DNA from: Fructilactobacillus sanfranciscensis DSM 20451
GTDB taxonomy: Bacteria > Bacillota > Bacilli > Lactobacillales > Lactobacillaceae
Assembly: GCF_001436035.1 (NCBI RefSeq)
Contig: NZ_AYYM01000005.1
Span: 1 to 57,718, forward strand
Length of the DNA stretch: 57,718 nucleotides
Reading direction: 5' to 3'
How positions within the stretch are numbered: position 1 is the stretch's first letter; each line of letters opens with the position of its first letter. Shown here piece by piece: positions 27,822 through 38,675 of this stretch. The notes beneath the pieces are model-generated. The model saw nothing but the letters and a program-made list of their open reading frames with translations, did no database searches and was not told the origin of the DNA. The position numbers and the translations under genes were made by a program.

Positions 27822-29840
27822 TTAATCATTAGTATTTTCTGCTTCTTCGTCTTTGTGTAAAACACCAAGCAGCATTTCTTGAACTTCATCAACTGTTTTA
27901 TCAGCAATTTGTGTAGCACCAGCATCCAAGTGACCACCACCACCAAGCGCTTCCATAATTAATTGGACATTCACGTCCCCGTTACTTCGTGCAGAAATTC
28001 CCACGTTTCCATCATTTCGACGGAAAATCACGAAGGAAGCTGAGACCCCATCAATTTTCATCAATGAATCAACTGACTTCGCAGCCGTTACGGAATCATA
28101 CTTCTTATCATCTTCTGCCGTAATTAATGCTAAGTTCCCATCGATAAATTGTACCATGGATATCAAATGATTTTCAGCCATATAGCTGTTAACATTTTCT
28201 TTCATAAGTAGTGCTATCTCATCAACATTTGCTCCAGAAGAACGCAAATAACTAGCTGCATCAAAAGTTCTTGTCCCAGTTCTTACTGTAAATGATTGAG
28301 TATCAACCACAATTCCGGTCAACATCGTAGTTGCTTCCAAAGTGTTAATTGGATCGGCACTTTGGGATTGATATTCAAACATTTCGGTAATTAATTCACA
28401 GGCAGATGAGGCATAAGGTTCAACGTAAGCCAATAATGGATTTTCGGGGAAATCTTCTCCCCGACGATGATGATCAATAATCACTACTCGATTTTGTAAT
28501 CGTTCGTAGAGATTAGGAGCTAATCCGATTGATGGATTAGAATGATCAACCATCACTAACAAACTATCATCAGTTGCCATTTTAACCGCTTTATCAGATG
28601 TAATAATTGAATCCCTAATAGCTGGGTAATCATCAATTTCATCCAAAAGACGTTGAATATCGGAATAAACAATCTTTTCATCAAAAACAATGTAACATTC
28701 TTTTCCATTCATTTGAGCAATCCGACGAATTCCTAAAGATGCTCCCCAACAATCCATGTCAGGATGAGCATGCCCGTCGACAAAAATTTTGTCGGATTCC
28801 TTCATCAACTCTTGTAAAGCCGATGTAATCATTCGTGCACGGACCCGTGTCCGTTTTTCCATTGGATTAGTCTTACCACCAAAGAAAAGCGCCTCACCAT
28901 CACTAGGCTTGATAACAGCTTGATCACCACCTCGCCCAAGGGCCAAATCTAAGTTACTCTGTGCTTGATCTGCTAACTTATTCAAATCAATATCATCGTA
29001 AGCAATTCCAATACTCAAAGTAATTGGAAAGTTTTGCTTAGAAGTTCCTTGGCGAATTACATCAAGAATATTAAACTTATCATTTTCAATCGCATGTAGG
29101 GCTTTCATATACATCATAATCATGAAATGATCAGCATCAATTCGTTTTAAATAAACTCCATAATGCTTAGCCCAGATACTTAACTGGTTAGTAACATAAT
29201 TTTTCAAATTAGAAATTTCTTGATCAGTCATTGATTGACTAACTTCATCAAAATTATCTAAGTAAACTTCACCAATTACTACTCGCTCATCAAGATATCG
29301 TTTTTCAATTGAAGCATAGTGGGTAATATTTTCCATATAAACGGTATTATACTGGCGTTGAATTAACATCATAAATTGGTTTCCACGCCATGTTACTTCA
29401 AAAGAATCATCTTTTTCCCAGTGATTCTGAATAATGTCAAATAACTCAGGATCAACTTCTTCTAGTGAACGTTGAATGACCTTTTTACCTTCAAAGTATG
29501 GCTGTAAGTAAGGATTTACCCAAGAAATACGTTTAGCCCGATCGAGCAACAAAACGCCAATTGGCATTTCTAAAAGGGCTTCTTGCTCCCCACGTGAAAT
29601 TAAATATGATAGATCAGTTAGGTAATTATTGGCATTTTCTTCAACGATATTTAAATTTTTAATCGTATATGCTAAACCAGCACATGCCATCACTAAAAGA
29701 ACGCAACCGACAAGCATATTATAAAGAAACGCAATTACTAAACCCAAAATTAAACTAACTGCAATAAAGAGTGAAATACTACGTAATCGTTTATTTCGCA
29801 AAAATGGTGGTAAATTATTCTTTTTTACTAAGTTTTTCAT
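27822..29840 (-). CDS. gdpP: Cyclic-di-AMP phosphodiesterase GdpP
   Basis: Membrane phosphodiesterase of 672 aa. Two N-terminal helices (LFIAVSLILGLVIAFLYNMLVGCVLLVMACAG), a PAS-like domain, a degenerate GGDEF domain (its signature is not GGDEF), then DHH with VDGHAHPDMDCWG and DHHRRGEDF, and DHHA1 ending GGGGHLDAGATQI. It hydrolyses c-di-AMP and so affects wall stress and osmolyte control. It starts 112 bp after the rpsR terminator region and is transcribed with rplI. Confidence 0.96.
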   Translation of the reverse strand: MKNLVKKNNLPPFLRNKRLRSISLFIAVSLILGLVIAFLYNMLVGCVLLVMACAGLAYTIKNLNIVEENANNYLTDLSYLISRGEQEALLEMPIGVLLLDRAKRISWVNPYLQPYFEGKKVIQRSLEEVDPELFDIIQNHWEKDDSFEVTWRGNQFMMLIQRQYNTVYMENITHYASIEKRYLDERVVIGEVYLDNFDEVSQSMTDQEISNLKNYVTNQLSIWAKHYGVYLKRIDADHFMIMMYMKALHAIENDKFNILDVIRQGTSKQNFPITLSIGIAYDDIDLNKLADQAQSNLDLALGRGGDQAVIKPSDGEALFFGGKTNPMEKRTRVRARMITSALQELMKESDKIFVDGHAHPDMDCWGASLGIRRIAQMNGKECYIVFDEKIVYSDIQRLLDEIDDYPAIRDSIITSDKAVKMATDDSLLVMVDHSNPSIGLAPNLYERLQNRVVIIDHHRRGEDFPENPLLAYVEPYASSACELITEMFEYQSQSADPINTLEATTMLTGIVVDTQSFTVRTGTRTFDAASYLRSSGANVDEIALLMKENVNSYMAENHLISMVQFIDGNLALITAEDDKKYDSVTAAKSVDSLMKIDGVSASFVIFRRNDGNVGISARSNGDVNVQLIMEALGGGGHLDAGATQIADKTVDEVQEMLLGVLHKDEEAENTND

Positions 29841-29908
29841 AATTTCACCCCTAAATTAAAACTACTTTATCTTCTATTCTATCACATGCCGTTTGAAAAT
29901 TTATGCAA

Positions 29909-29937
29909 GAAAAAAAGACCTAGCGGATGCTAGATCT
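29909..29937 (-). terminator. Intrinsic terminator of rpsF-ssb-rpsR
   Basis: AGA-CTAGC/GCTAG-TCT hairpin with seven T on the minus strand, just after rpsR. Confidence 0.8.
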
Positions 29938-29952
29938 TCCTTAATTATCAAA

Positions 29953-30210
29953 TTAGTCTTCAACTACGAATGGTAGTAAAGCCATGATACGGGCACGTTT
30001 GATTGCGCTAGTCAACTTACGTTGGTTTTTAGCACTAGTTCCAGTAACACGACGAGGTAAAATCTTACCTCGTTCTGAAATGAAACGTTTCAATAAATCA
30101 GTATCTTTGTAATCAATGTATTCGATGTGGTTAGCAGCGATGAAGTCTACCTTACGGCGACGGTGTCCACCGCCTCTTCTTCCACCTCTAGAATGTCTTT
30201 GTTCAGCCAT
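29953..30210 (-). CDS. rpsR: 30S ribosomal protein S18
   Basis: 85 aa. A basic N-terminal tail rich in R and G ([13 protein letters not shown]) precedes the conserved core [26 protein letters not shown]-like and [27 protein letters not shown]. It binds S6 on the platform of the 30S subunit. Start 30210 follows GAGGAGGG; codons upstream overlap that site. Third gene of rpsF-ssb-rpsR. Confidence 0.97.
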   Translation of the reverse strand: MAEQRHSRGGRRGGGHRRRKVDFIAANHIEYIDYKDTDLLKRFISERGKILPRRVTGTSAKNQRKLTSAIKRARIMALLPFVVED

Positions 30211-30251
30211 GTTTTTTCCCTCCTCGGTCATAATTCAGATCAGCACATTAA

Positions 30252-30764
30252 TTAAAATGGAAGATCGTCATCGGAAATATCGATTTGGTCACCACCAGCA
30301 AATGGATCAGCAGAATTGTCAGATCCTTTATTAATATTTTGGTTGTTATTGCTACCACCAAAATTATTATTGTCTGGTGTGCCAAATGGATTTTGTTGAG
30401 GAGCAGCATTGCCTGCGTTGTTACCACTAGGTTGGCCACCATTTTGACGTGGTTCCAAGAAAGTGAAGTTATCAACGACAACTTCGGTCACGTAGACACG
30501 TTGGCCCTGTTTGTTTTCGTAATTTCTGGTTTGTAAACGACCTTCAATTCCGATTAACGAACCTTTATGAACGAAGTTGGCAAGATTTTCAGCTGGTTTA
30601 CGCCAGATAACACAATTGACAAAATCAGCTTCCCGATCACCATTTGAATTGGTGAATCTACGGTCAACAGCTAAGGTAAAAGTACCTACAGCTGCGCCAC
30701 TTTGGGTGTATCGCAAATCGACATCTCGTGTTAAGCGTCCAGTTAGGACAACGGTATTAATCAT
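30252..30764 (-). CDS. ssb: Single-stranded DNA-binding protein
   Basis: 170 aa. An N-terminal OB fold ([43 protein letters not shown]) is followed by a flexible linker rich in N, Q and G from about residue 108 and the acidic tip DISDDDLPF that recruits replication partners. It protects single strands at forks. It sits between rpsF and rpsR, the conserved order. Confidence 0.97.
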   Translation of the reverse strand: MINTVVLTGRLTRDVDLRYTQSGAAVGTFTLAVDRRFTNSNGDREADFVNCVIWRKPAENLANFVHKGSLIGIEGRLQTRNYENKQGQRVYVTEVVVDNFTFLEPRQNGGQPSGNNAGNAAPQQNPFGTPDNNNFGGSNNNQNINKGSDNSADPFAGGDQIDISDDDLPF

Positions 30765-30792
30765 ACTGAAAATGCTCCTCTCAGTTTAAAGT

Positions 30793-31092
30793 TTATTTTT
30801 TGTCATTACGAACAACAATCATGTGACGTAAGATACCATCACTAAATTTTGCAAGACGATCAAATTCGTTAATTGCATCAGCGTTGTCAGAAGTTAAGTT
30901 GATAACGTGGTATAAACCTTCGTTGTAACCTTTGATTTCGTATGCAAGACGGCGTTTTGACCAATCTTTTGAATCAATTAACTTAGCACCATCGTCAGTC
31001 AAAATCTTGTCGAAACGTTCTACTAAAGCAGTTTTAGCAGCAGCATCAAGATCTGGACGAATAATGTAAGTAATTTCATATTTGTTTTCCAT
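30793..31092 (-). CDS. rpsF: 30S ribosomal protein S6
   Basis: 99 aa, full length. Conserved parts are [12 protein letters not shown] at the start and [24 protein letters not shown] in the middle. It forms a dimer with S18 on the 30S platform. First gene of the operon, preceded by AAGGAGGTG and by a leader with potential autoregulatory pairing. Confidence 0.97.
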   Translation of the reverse strand: MENKYEITYIIRPDLDAAAKTALVERFDKILTDDGAKLIDSKDWSKRRLAYEIKGYNEGLYHVINLTSDNADAINEFDRLAKFSDGILRHMIVVRNDKK

Positions 31093-31098
31093 GAATTA

Positions 31099-31146
31099 CA
31101 CCTCCTTATGGACTATAGGCCCTCCAGTGATTTGAAGAGCAAGGGC
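31099..31146 (-). promoter_or_regulatory. rpsF leader with possible S6:S18 autoregulatory structure
   Basis: On the minus strand GCCC (31146-31143) can pair GGGC (31122-31119) just upstream of the ribosome binding site, and the palindromic GGCCTATAGTCC follows. rpsF-ssb-rpsR operons are known to carry an S6:S18-binding leader. The conserved CCG bulge is not obvious here, so this is tentative. Confidence 0.35.
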
Positions 31147-31176
31147 AAACTAAGAGTACTTAGTTCACAAGTTTAT

Positions 31177-31205
31177 ATTATATCACGATTAGAATTATTA
31201 TTCAA
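31177..31205 (-). promoter_or_regulatory. Promoter of rpsF-ssb-rpsR
   Basis: Minus strand TTGAAT (31205-31200), 17-nt spacer, TATAAT (31182-31177). It lies between the gyrA terminator and rpsF. Confidence 0.6.
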
Positions 31206-31250
31206 ACCACGAAATGCTTTTTACGATACATCGATAGATACGTAATAAAA

Positions 31251-31280
31251 AAGAATTCCATTTTAAAAAATGAAATTCTT
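31251..31280 (-). terminator. Intrinsic terminator of gyrBA
   Basis: AAGAATT-CATTTT/AAAATG-AATTCTT hairpin with a T run on the minus strand. Confidence 0.8.
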
Positions 31281-31288
31281 AATTTTAA

Positions 31289-33796
31289 TTATTCTGGCTG
31301 ATCATCTGCACCTGATTTATCATCAGTTGTTTCAGAATCAATGTCTTCGTCGCCATCTTCTTCTGGTTGCACAATTGCCATTGTAGCAACTGTAGAATCA
31401 TCATCAACTCGAATTAAATGAACTCCTAAAGTTGAACGACCAGTTTCAGAAACATTTCCAGCTGCAAAACGAATCATCACACCCTGATCAGTAATTAACA
31501 TGATATCTTCGTCGCCGTTAACTACTCCCAATCCAACTAGGGGACCATTTTTCTCAGTCACGTTCGAGGTTTTAATTCCTTTACCACCTCGACCTTTAAT
31601 TGGATATTGATTAACCGGGGTCCGTTTTCCGTATCCGTTCTCTGAAATAACAAACACATCAGATCCTGGAGTAAGAATAGCCGCACCAATTACGTAATCG
31701 TCATCCCGCAAACGTACTCCACGAACTCCAGAAGCCGAACGTCCCATAGAACGAACATCCTCAACCTTGAAACTAACTGCATAACCAAGGTGAGTTCCGA
31801 TAATCATATTTTGATTCCCATCAACGAGGGAAACCTTAATAAGTTCATCGTCATCATGAAGATTAATGGCTTTCAAACCATTGTTACGAATATTCGTAAA
31901 TTCATCAATTGGAGTGCGTTTAACCGTTCCCAGCTTAGTAGTGAAGAAGAGGTATTTATGTTCCCCATCTCCATCCACTCTTAAGACAGTTTGGATTTTT
32001 TCTTTTTCACCCAGGTTAATCAAGTTTACGATAGGAAGTCCCTTTGCAGAACGACCATATTCAGGAACTTCATAAACCTTCATACTGTAAACTTTTCCAG
32101 CATTGGTAAAGAATAACAATAAATCATGGGTAGAACCGTTAATTAGATGCTCAATAAAGTCATCCTTGTTAACACCCATTCCTTTAATTCCACGACCACC
32201 ACGATTTTGGGTCTTGAAATCATCCGTTGGGATCCGTTTGATGTACCCATTATGCGTCAATGTAATGGTGACATTCTTATCTTCAATAAGATCTTCATCT
32301 TCAATATTAGTGATTTCACCAATCATTAATTCAGTCCGACGATCATCACCGAACCGTTTTTGGATATCTAATAATTCATTGTAAATAATTTCGTTAACTC
32401 GTTCATGACTAGCTAAAATTTCTTTATAGTCCTTGATTTGAGCAAGTAATTTTTCGTGTTCGTCATTAATTTTGCCACGTTCTAGTCCAGTCAAACGAAC
32501 TAAACGCATATCTAAGATAGCTTGTGCTTGCTTATCATCCAAATCAAATTGAGAAATCAATTCGTGTTTGGCAATGTCAGCAGTCTTTGAACCACGAATA
32601 ATCGTAATGATTTTATCAATGTTATCAAGGGCAATTAACAATCCAACTAAAATATGAGCACGAGCTTGTGCTTTCTTTAAGTTAAATCGAGTTCTCCGTG
32701 TAATAACTTCCACTTGATAATTCAAATAACTGTTCAAGATTTCTTTCAAACTTAAAATCTTAGGAGCACCTTCAATAATAGCAAGCATGTTAAAACTAAA
32801 TGAAGTTTGCATCAAAGTTAACTTAAATAAATTATTCAAAACTACTTCAGCACTAGCATCACGACGAATGTCAATAGCAATCCGCATTCCTTCACGATCA
32901 GACTCATCATTAATTGCACTAATTCCATTAATTCGTTTATCCCGAACTAATTCAGCAATTCGTTCAATTAATGTTGCTTTATTAACCATGTAAGGTAGTT
33001 CAGTAACTGCAATCGTTTGTTTACCGTTTTTATCTTCTTCAATGTCTGTTTTAGAGCGGACCACAATGTTTCCCCGACCAGTTTCATAGGCATGTCTAAT
33101 TTCTGACTTACCCATCACAATTCCACCAGTTGGAAAATCTGGTCCAGGAAGGGCTTCCATTAAATCATTAACATCAGCATCTGGATTTTTCATCAAAATG
33201 TGAATAGCTGAAATAACTTCAGTTAAGTTGTGAGGCGGAATATTCGTTGCCATCCCAACAGCAATCCCAGTTGCTCCGTTAAGTAACAAGTTAGGGATTC
33301 GTGCTGGTAAAACGACTGGTTCACGTTCCGTGCCATCATAGTTAGGTACAAAATCAACTGTATCTTTGTTTAAATCACGTAACATTTCCATGGAAATCTT
33401 GCTAAGCCGAGCTTCAGTATAACGCATGGCAGCAGCACCATCTCCATCAACGGAACCAAAGTTACCATGACCATCAACTAACATGTAACGATAACTAAAT
33501 TCTTGTGCCATCCGCACCATGGCTTCGTAAATTGAACTATCACCATGGGGATGATACTTACCCATTACATCCCCAACGATTCTGGCAGATTTTTTATATG
33601 GTTTTTCTGGCGTAACTCCTAATTGATCCATACCATATAGGATTCGTCGGTTAACTGGTTTCATTCCATCACGTACATCCGGCAATGCACGAGCAACAAT
33701 TACACTCATGGCGTAATCAAGGAATGAAGATTTCATTTTTTTCGATAAATCAACATTCGTTATTCTTGTTTCTGGCGTATCGGTTTCATTGGCCAC
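31289..33796 (-). CDS. gyrA: DNA gyrase subunit A
   Basis: 835 aa. It cuts and rejoins DNA while GyrB supplies ATP energy, introducing negative supercoils. The catalytic tyrosine is in [12 protein letters not shown] near residue 124. The quinolone-resistance region [20 protein letters not shown] has the susceptible-type Ser and Glu. The C-terminal half has six beta-pinwheel repeats (RGGRGIKGM is the GyrA box), and the end is an acidic tail ([18 protein letters not shown]). I use the GTG at 33796 because GGAGG lies 8 nt upstream; an ATG five codons earlier overlaps that site. Downstream of gyrB with a parS-like site in the gap. Confidence 0.96.
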   Translation of the reverse strand: MANETDTPETRITNVDLSKKMKSSFLDYAMSVIVARALPDVRDGMKPVNRRILYGMDQLGVTPEKPYKKSARIVGDVMGKYHPHGDSSIYEAMVRMAQEFSYRYMLVDGHGNFGSVDGDGAAAMRYTEARLSKISMEMLRDLNKDTVDFVPNYDGTEREPVVLPARIPNLLLNGATGIAVGMATNIPPHNLTEVISAIHILMKNPDADVNDLMEALPGPDFPTGGIVMGKSEIRHAYETGRGNIVVRSKTDIEEDKNGKQTIAVTELPYMVNKATLIERIAELVRDKRINGISAINDESDREGMRIAIDIRRDASAEVVLNNLFKLTLMQTSFSFNMLAIIEGAPKILSLKEILNSYLNYQVEVITRRTRFNLKKAQARAHILVGLLIALDNIDKIITIIRGSKTADIAKHELISQFDLDDKQAQAILDMRLVRLTGLERGKINDEHEKLLAQIKDYKEILASHERVNEIIYNELLDIQKRFGDDRRTELMIGEITNIEDEDLIEDKNVTITLTHNGYIKRIPTDDFKTQNRGGRGIKGMGVNKDDFIEHLINGSTHDLLLFFTNAGKVYSMKVYEVPEYGRSAKGLPIVNLINLGEKEKIQTVLRVDGDGEHKYLFFTTKLGTVKRTPIDEFTNIRNNGLKAINLHDDDELIKVSLVDGNQNMIIGTHLGYAVSFKVEDVRSMGRSASGVRGVRLRDDDYVIGAAILTPGSDVFVISENGYGKRTPVNQYPIKGRGGKGIKTSNVTEKNGPLVGLGVVNGDEDIMLITDQGVMIRFAAGNVSETGRSTLGVHLIRVDDDSTVATMAIVQPEEDGDEDIDSETTDDKSGADDQPE

Positions 33797-33824
33797 AGGA
33801 TTAACCTCCATTCGTCTCTGTTAA

Positions 33825-33840
33825 TGTTTCACATGAAACA
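33825..33840. promoter_or_regulatory. parS-like site between gyrB and gyrA
   Basis: TGTTTCACATGAAACA directly abutting the gyrB stop codon; one base from consensus parS. Confidence 0.75.
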
Positions 33841-35790
33841 TTAAACATCTAAGTTTTCTACAAATTTCGCGTTATTTTCAATAAATTTACGACGTGGGGC
33901 AACTTTTTCTCCCATTAACATCGTGAAAGCTTCGTTAGCTTCATCAATATTATCTGATGTAACTCGAAGTAAACGACGGTTAACTGGATTCATCGTAGTA
34001 TCCCATAATTGTTCCGCATCCATTTCTCCTAAACCTTTGTATCGTTGAATAGATGGTTTTGGTGAGGCTGGAAGAGAAGCAAGTAATTCTTTTAGTTCTT
34101 CGTCAGAATCAACGTATCTTTGGAATTTATTCCCTTGGCGAACCCGATACAAAGGTGGTTGAGCAATGTAAACATAGCCATGATCAACCATGGGACGCAT
34201 AAAGTTGTAAATCAACGTTAATAATAGAGTTTGAATGTGCGCACCATCGACATCCGCATCAGTCATGATAATTAGCTTATGGTAACGAACTTTTTCAATA
34301 TTAAATTCTTCTCCAAAACCAGTTCCCATTGCGGTAAACAATGATCTAATTTCTTCATTGGCAAGAATTCGATCCATTGTAGCTTTTTCCACGTTCAAAA
34401 TTTTACCTCGAATAGGCAAAATTGCTTGGGTCAACCGTGAACGTCCTTGTTTTGCAGAACCTCCGGCTGAATCCCCTTCGACAATAAATAATTCTGAAAC
34501 AGCTGGATCTTTACTGGTATTATTAGCCAATTTACCAGGAAGGTTATTAATTTCAAGGCCGCTCTTCTTCCGTGTAACTTCACGTGCGCGTTTAGCAGCA
34601 GCTCGTGCTTTAGAAGCTAACATCCCTTTTTGGACAATTTCTTTGGCAATTTGGGGATGTTCATCCATAAATTTAGAAAATTCTTGTCCAAAAACGTGAT
34701 TAGTTGCCGTTCTAGCATCCGAATTACCTAACTTGGTTTTCGTTTGTCCCTCAAATTGAGGATCAGGATGTTTCACACTGATAACCGCCGTTAATCCTTC
34801 ACGAACATCAGGCCCAGTTAAATTATCTTCGTTGTCTTTAATAATATTGTTGTTTCGCCCATAAGTATTGATAATTCTAGTTAAAGCTTGTTTGAAACCT
34901 TCTTCGTGTGTTCCACCTTCATAAGTATTGATGTTGTTGGTAAAGGTTTTGAGCGTACTGTGATAGTCATTAGTGTACTGAAGAGATACTTCAACAGTAA
35001 TCCCGTTTTCCTTACCTTCAACATAAATTGGATCCTTGAAGATTGGAGAACGACCACGATCTAAGAATTCAACGTAATGCTTAATCCCACCTTCGTAAAA
35101 GAAGTCATGTTCTACGGGCTTTTCAGGACGTTCATCCTTAATCGTAATCCGAAGTCCTTTATTCAAAAAGGCTAATTCACGAACTCGAGTCGTCAACGTT
35201 TCCATGTCAAAAGTCGTAGTTTCTGTGAAGATATCTGGATCTGGCAAAAAATGAACTTTAGTGCTGTGATCATCTTGAGGTGCAGTACCAACTACTTCAA
35301 TTGGAGTTTTAACATGTCCTCTCACAAAGTCCATGTAATATTGTTTTCCGCCACGGGTGACAGTTACATCAAGTTCGCTGGAAAGTGCATTAACAACTGA
35401 GGCACCAACCCCATGTAACCCACCAGAAACCTTGTAACCACCACCGCCGAATTTTCCTCCGGCATGAAGAATGGTAAAGACCGTTTCAAGAGCAGACTTC
35501 CCTGTTTCCTTTTGCATATCAATCGGAATTCCACGACCATTATCAGTCACAGTAATACTGTTGTCTTTTTCAATCACAACATCGATTTTGGAAGCAAATC
35601 CTGCTAAAGCTTCATCAATCCCATTATCAACAATTTCCCATACTAAATGGTGTAATCCTTGGGAATTAGTTGCCCCAATATACATTCCGGGACGTTTCCG
35701 AACTGCTTCAAGTCCTTTTAAAACTTGAATTTGACTGGCATCATATTCACGTGCCCGTTCTGCCTGGGTTTCTTGTGGTTTGTCTGTCAT
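33841..35790 (-). CDS. gyrB: DNA gyrase subunit B
   Basis: 649 aa. The N-terminal GHKL ATPase domain has [25 protein letters not shown] and [15 protein letters not shown]. The transducer follows, then the Toprim domain with [13 protein letters not shown] and DADVDGAHI, and the C-terminal [15 protein letters not shown]. ATPase partner of GyrA. Start 35790 follows GAGGAGG by 7 nt. It lies 20 bp after recF in the same leftward run. Confidence 0.97.
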   Translation of the reverse strand: MTDKPQETQAERAREYDASQIQVLKGLEAVRKRPGMYIGATNSQGLHHLVWEIVDNGIDEALAGFASKIDVVIEKDNSITVTDNGRGIPIDMQKETGKSALETVFTILHAGGKFGGGGYKVSGGLHGVGASVVNALSSELDVTVTRGGKQYYMDFVRGHVKTPIEVVGTAPQDDHSTKVHFLPDPDIFTETTTFDMETLTTRVRELAFLNKGLRITIKDERPEKPVEHDFFYEGGIKHYVEFLDRGRSPIFKDPIYVEGKENGITVEVSLQYTNDYHSTLKTFTNNINTYEGGTHEEGFKQALTRIINTYGRNNNIIKDNEDNLTGPDVREGLTAVISVKHPDPQFEGQTKTKLGNSDARTATNHVFGQEFSKFMDEHPQIAKEIVQKGMLASKARAAAKRAREVTRKKSGLEINNLPGKLANNTSKDPAVSELFIVEGDSAGGSAKQGRSRLTQAILPIRGKILNVEKATMDRILANEEIRSLFTAMGTGFGEEFNIEKVRYHKLIIMTDADVDGAHIQTLLLTLIYNFMRPMVDHGYVYIAQPPLYRVRQGNKFQRYVDSDEELKELLASLPASPKPSIQRYKGLGEMDAEQLWDTTMNPVNRRLLRVTSDNIDEANEAFTMLMGEKVAPRRKFIENNAKFVENLDV

Positions 35791-35810
35791 ATAAATCCTC
35801 CTCAATCAAC

Positions 35811-36923
35811 TTACTTGGAAATGATTCCATCTTTGATATGAAACATTTTTGGATTATGAATTAATTCTGTGGCAACATCGCTCATGCTAGTGGTTGTCAA
35901 AAACATCTGAACTTTGTCTTGAATCGCAGTTAAAAGGTGCGTTTGTCGTCCTTCATCAAGTTCTGACAAAACATCATCTAGTAACAAAACTGGATATTCT
36001 CCGGTTTCTTCTTTCATGACATCAATTTCCGCTAATTTGGTAGCCAAAGCGGCCGTTCGTTGTTGTCCTTGTGAACCAAACTGAGCAACATCTTTATCGT
36101 TTACGATAAATCGTAAATCATCTCGATGTGGTCCAAAAATCGAAGTTCCTTGGCGAATTTCTTTCTCGTGATTGCTTTTAAATTTTTCCAATAAAATCTG
36201 ATAGATTTGTTCAACTGAACCAAGTTCTCCTTTTTTTAGAGAAGTCATATATTTAAAATTTAAAGTTTCACGTTGTTGTGAAATCGCACTATGGATCTTT
36301 TGGGACCATTTTTGGAGTTTTCCTAACAATTGAACTCGTTGGTAGATAATTTCAGCGGCGTAAGCTGCTAATTGGTCTGATAAAACGTCTAAATAAATGG
36401 TATCTGTTGCTTTATGAAAATGAAGTTGGCGCAAATAAGCATTTCGTTGTTTTAAAATCCGCCGGTATTGCGTCATATTATAAAGATACTTATTACTCAT
36501 TTGCCCAAACTCGATATCCATGAAGCGTCGTCTAATCTGTGGAGAGCCTTTGACGATTTTTAAATCTTCAGGAGCAAATAAAATGACATTTAATTGTCCA
36601 ATATAAGTTGAGAGTTTCGCCTGCTCAATGTGATTAACTTTGGCTCGCTTACCCTTTGAACTTAAAGTTAATTCCAATTGGGTTTTCCCCGAACTTCGTT
36701 GCACTAAACCCCAGATATCAGCTGCTTTATCATCCCAACTAATTAAATCGCGGTTACTGTTGGCCCGATGACTTTTCGTCAAAGCCAATACATAGATTGC
36801 TTCCAGTAAATTGGTCTTTCCCTGGGCGTTTTCTCCAATTAAGACATTTACCCCGTCAGAAAATTGGACATCTACCTTCCCATAGTTACGAAAATTTCGT
36901 AATCTTAACTCATTTACCTTCAT
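35811..36923 (-). CDS. recF: DNA replication/repair protein RecF
   Basis: 370 aa SMC-like ATPase that helps load RecA at gaps. Walker A GENAQGKTNLLEAI is at about residue 32, the signature FGSQGQQRTAALATKLAE is near 290, and Walker B is YPVLLLDDVLSELD. It opens with the standard NELRLRNFRNY. It is 8 bp after yaaA. Confidence 0.96.
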   Translation of the reverse strand: MKVNELRLRNFRNYGKVDVQFSDGVNVLIGENAQGKTNLLEAIYVLALTKSHRANSNRDLISWDDKAADIWGLVQRSSGKTQLELTLSSKGKRAKVNHIEQAKLSTYIGQLNVILFAPEDLKIVKGSPQIRRRFMDIEFGQMSNKYLYNMTQYRRILKQRNAYLRQLHFHKATDTIYLDVLSDQLAAYAAEIIYQRVQLLGKLQKWSQKIHSAISQQRETLNFKYMTSLKKGELGSVEQIYQILLEKFKSNHEKEIRQGTSIFGPHRDDLRFIVNDKDVAQFGSQGQQRTAALATKLAEIDVMKEETGEYPVLLLDDVLSELDEGRQTHLLTAIQDKVQMFLTTTSMSDVATELIHNPKMFHIKDGIISK

Positions 36924-36931
36924 TTAATTTC

Positions 36932-37150
36932 CTACTTTGATTTAATCAGAAATGTTCCAAAATCAGGAACTCGAACGATATCGCCATCGTAGAGCTTTTT
37001 TCCTCGACGATTTTCTGGTTCATCATTGTAATAAACCGTTTTTTCTCGTAAATACCATTTTGCTTGCCCACCAGAGGCAATCACGTCTTCCATCTTTAAC
37101 AATTGCGCTAAAGTAATGTATGGAGTGGTAATTAAAACTTCTTTTTCCAT
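36932..37150 (-). CDS. yaaA: S4-domain protein YaaA (RlbA-like)
   Basis: 72 aa, a single small RNA-binding S4 domain (ITLAQLLKMEDVIASGGQAKWYL...VYYNDEPENRRGKKLYDGDIVRV). It is the conserved small gene between dnaN and recF. A role in ribosome assembly has been proposed for the family; the exact RNA partner is not known. A terminator separates it from dnaN, so it likely has its own promoter in 37151-37270. Confidence 0.92.
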   Translation of the reverse strand: MEKEVLITTPYITLAQLLKMEDVIASGGQAKWYLREKTVYYNDEPENRRGKKLYDGDIVRVPDFGTFLIKSK

Positions 37151-37274
37151 GAATCCACCTGCTTTCAGTTACTTACAATTATACCTTTTTTAACGGAAAA
37201 AGTATACACAACTAGCACTGATAGCCGTTTTAACGAAAAATAGGGCATTCTAGATAAATAACATTTAAAAATAC

Positions 37275-37310
37275 AAAAAAAGCTCATATCGCAAAATATG
37301 AGCTTTTTTG
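37275..37310 (-). terminator. Intrinsic terminator after dnaN
   Basis: AAAAAGCTCATAT, 6-nt loop, ATATGAGCTTTTTT; a strong stem with T run on either strand. Confidence 0.85.
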
Positions 37311-37323
37311 ATGTTTTTAATTT

Positions 37324-38463
37324 TTAAAAGGTCCGAACCGGGGTGATTAATTGAATAAATTCATGATCATTTTCGGTTGGAGTAATTGTAAATGGACGAA
37401 GAGCAGACGTAAATGCCACTTCAACATCAATTTTACCAAATACTCGAAGTGCTTCTTTCATATAATCTGGGTTAAATGAAATTTCAAGGTCTTCTCCGCT
37501 AATTTCCTTTGGTTGGAGATCTTCTTCAACTTTACCAACATCAGGAGAGTTACCAGTAATGGTCACTACTTTATCATTTGGCTTAATCGTTAATTTAATT
37601 ACATTATTCCGTGATTCATGAGACAACAATGAGGCACGTTCAACAGCTGCTAATAAATCTGGAGCTGAGAACTGAATCTTAGTTGCGGATGAATCTGGAA
37701 TTAAGCGTGAAGTATCTGGGTACATTCCTTCAAGTAACCGTGAGTAAAAACGAGTTGCTCCAAAATTAAACATAACTTGGTTTTCCGATAAATCCATTTT
37801 GATTTGTTCTTTTTCACTATCAAGCATGTGAGAAAGTTCTTTCAAACTGTCACCAGGAATCACAATGTTATAAGCACCGTCACTTTCAGCAGGTAAACTA
37901 ACTTTCCGTTGACTTAACCGATGACTATCAGTTGCGACAGCTAATAATTGATTTTGGTCTAGGGTGAAGTGCACCCCAGTTAAAATTGGACGATTTTCTT
38001 GTTTAGATACAGCAATTACAGTTTGACCAATTACTTCTTTAAAAATTTCAGCAGGTAAGTCAATTGAATTATCGGTGCTGATTTCTGGAAGATGAGGATA
38101 ACCATTTGCATCTAACCCATTAATGGTAAATTCAGAGTTTCCTGACTTAATGTTGGTTTGAAAATTATCGCCAACTTCAACAACTAACTCTGTGTCAGGT
38201 AATTTTTTTACAATTTCACTGAAAAAACGAGCGGGTAAAACAATGCTTCCAGTTGAACTAATTTTTAAATCGTTATCTGGATTATCACCACTAATTGTGG
38301 TTTGAATTGAAATATCTGCATTACTTCCAGTTAACATAATGTTGTTTCCAGTGACGTCTAGTTTTAAACCAGTCAAAATTGGAATAGTTGTTTTAGAAGA
38401 GATTGCTCTTTGGACAATATTTAACGCTTTAATGAATGAAGCACGATTGATTGAAAATTTCAT
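37324..38463 (-). CDS. dnaN: DNA polymerase III sliding clamp (beta subunit)
   Basis: 379 aa. Three clamp domains with the usual N-terminus (MKFSINRASFIKALNIVQRAI-like), TIPILTGLKLDV, NRPILTGVHF and the ending FIQLITPVRTF. The dimeric ring holds the polymerase on DNA. It follows dnaA across 212 bp that carry origin elements. Confidence 0.97.
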   Translation of the reverse strand: MKFSINRASFIKALNIVQRAISSKTTIPILTGLKLDVTGNNIMLTGSNADISIQTTISGDNPDNDLKISSTGSIVLPARFFSEIVKKLPDTELVVEVGDNFQTNIKSGNSEFTINGLDANGYPHLPEISTDNSIDLPAEIFKEVIGQTVIAVSKQENRPILTGVHFTLDQNQLLAVATDSHRLSQRKVSLPAESDGAYNIVIPGDSLKELSHMLDSEKEQIKMDLSENQVMFNFGATRFYSRLLEGMYPDTSRLIPDSSATKIQFSAPDLLAAVERASLLSHESRNNVIKLTIKPNDKVVTITGNSPDVGKVEEDLQPKEISGEDLEISFNPDYMKEALRVFGKIDVEVAFTSALRPFTITPTENDHEFIQLITPVRTF

Positions 38464-38675
38464 TTTTTAGGATTCTCCTTAGCGTGTTTTTAGTTTACTT
38501 AATTAATAAAAGAATAAAAGCAGTAGTAGTAGGTGCTGTTAATTATGGGGAAAACTAAGCTAAACGTAGCTACCCGTTAGTCCACACTTTGTGGATAAAG
38601 TTGTTGATAAAAACTAGTATTTCAGAAAGTTATCCACAATTCAAATTATACCATTTTTGAGATTATTCAGATTTA
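38464..38675. other. oriC, dnaA-dnaN part: DnaA boxes and candidate unwinding element
   Basis: Two perfect DnaA boxes: TTATCCACA at 38630-38638 and its complement at 38590-38598. About 57 bp further toward dnaN there is TAGTAGTAG (38524-38532) followed by an A/T-rich run. In gene orientation this reads box, then CTACTACTA, then T/A-rich DNA, which resembles the DnaA-trio and unwinding element of Bacillus subtilis. The distance between box and trio is larger than in Bacillus, so the assignment is tentative. Confidence 0.7.

Noticed and set aside
34774-34790. TGTTTCACACTGA and other half matches to parS (also 40126, 46488, 35838)
   Set aside because: Only one arm matches; they lack the palindromic second half.
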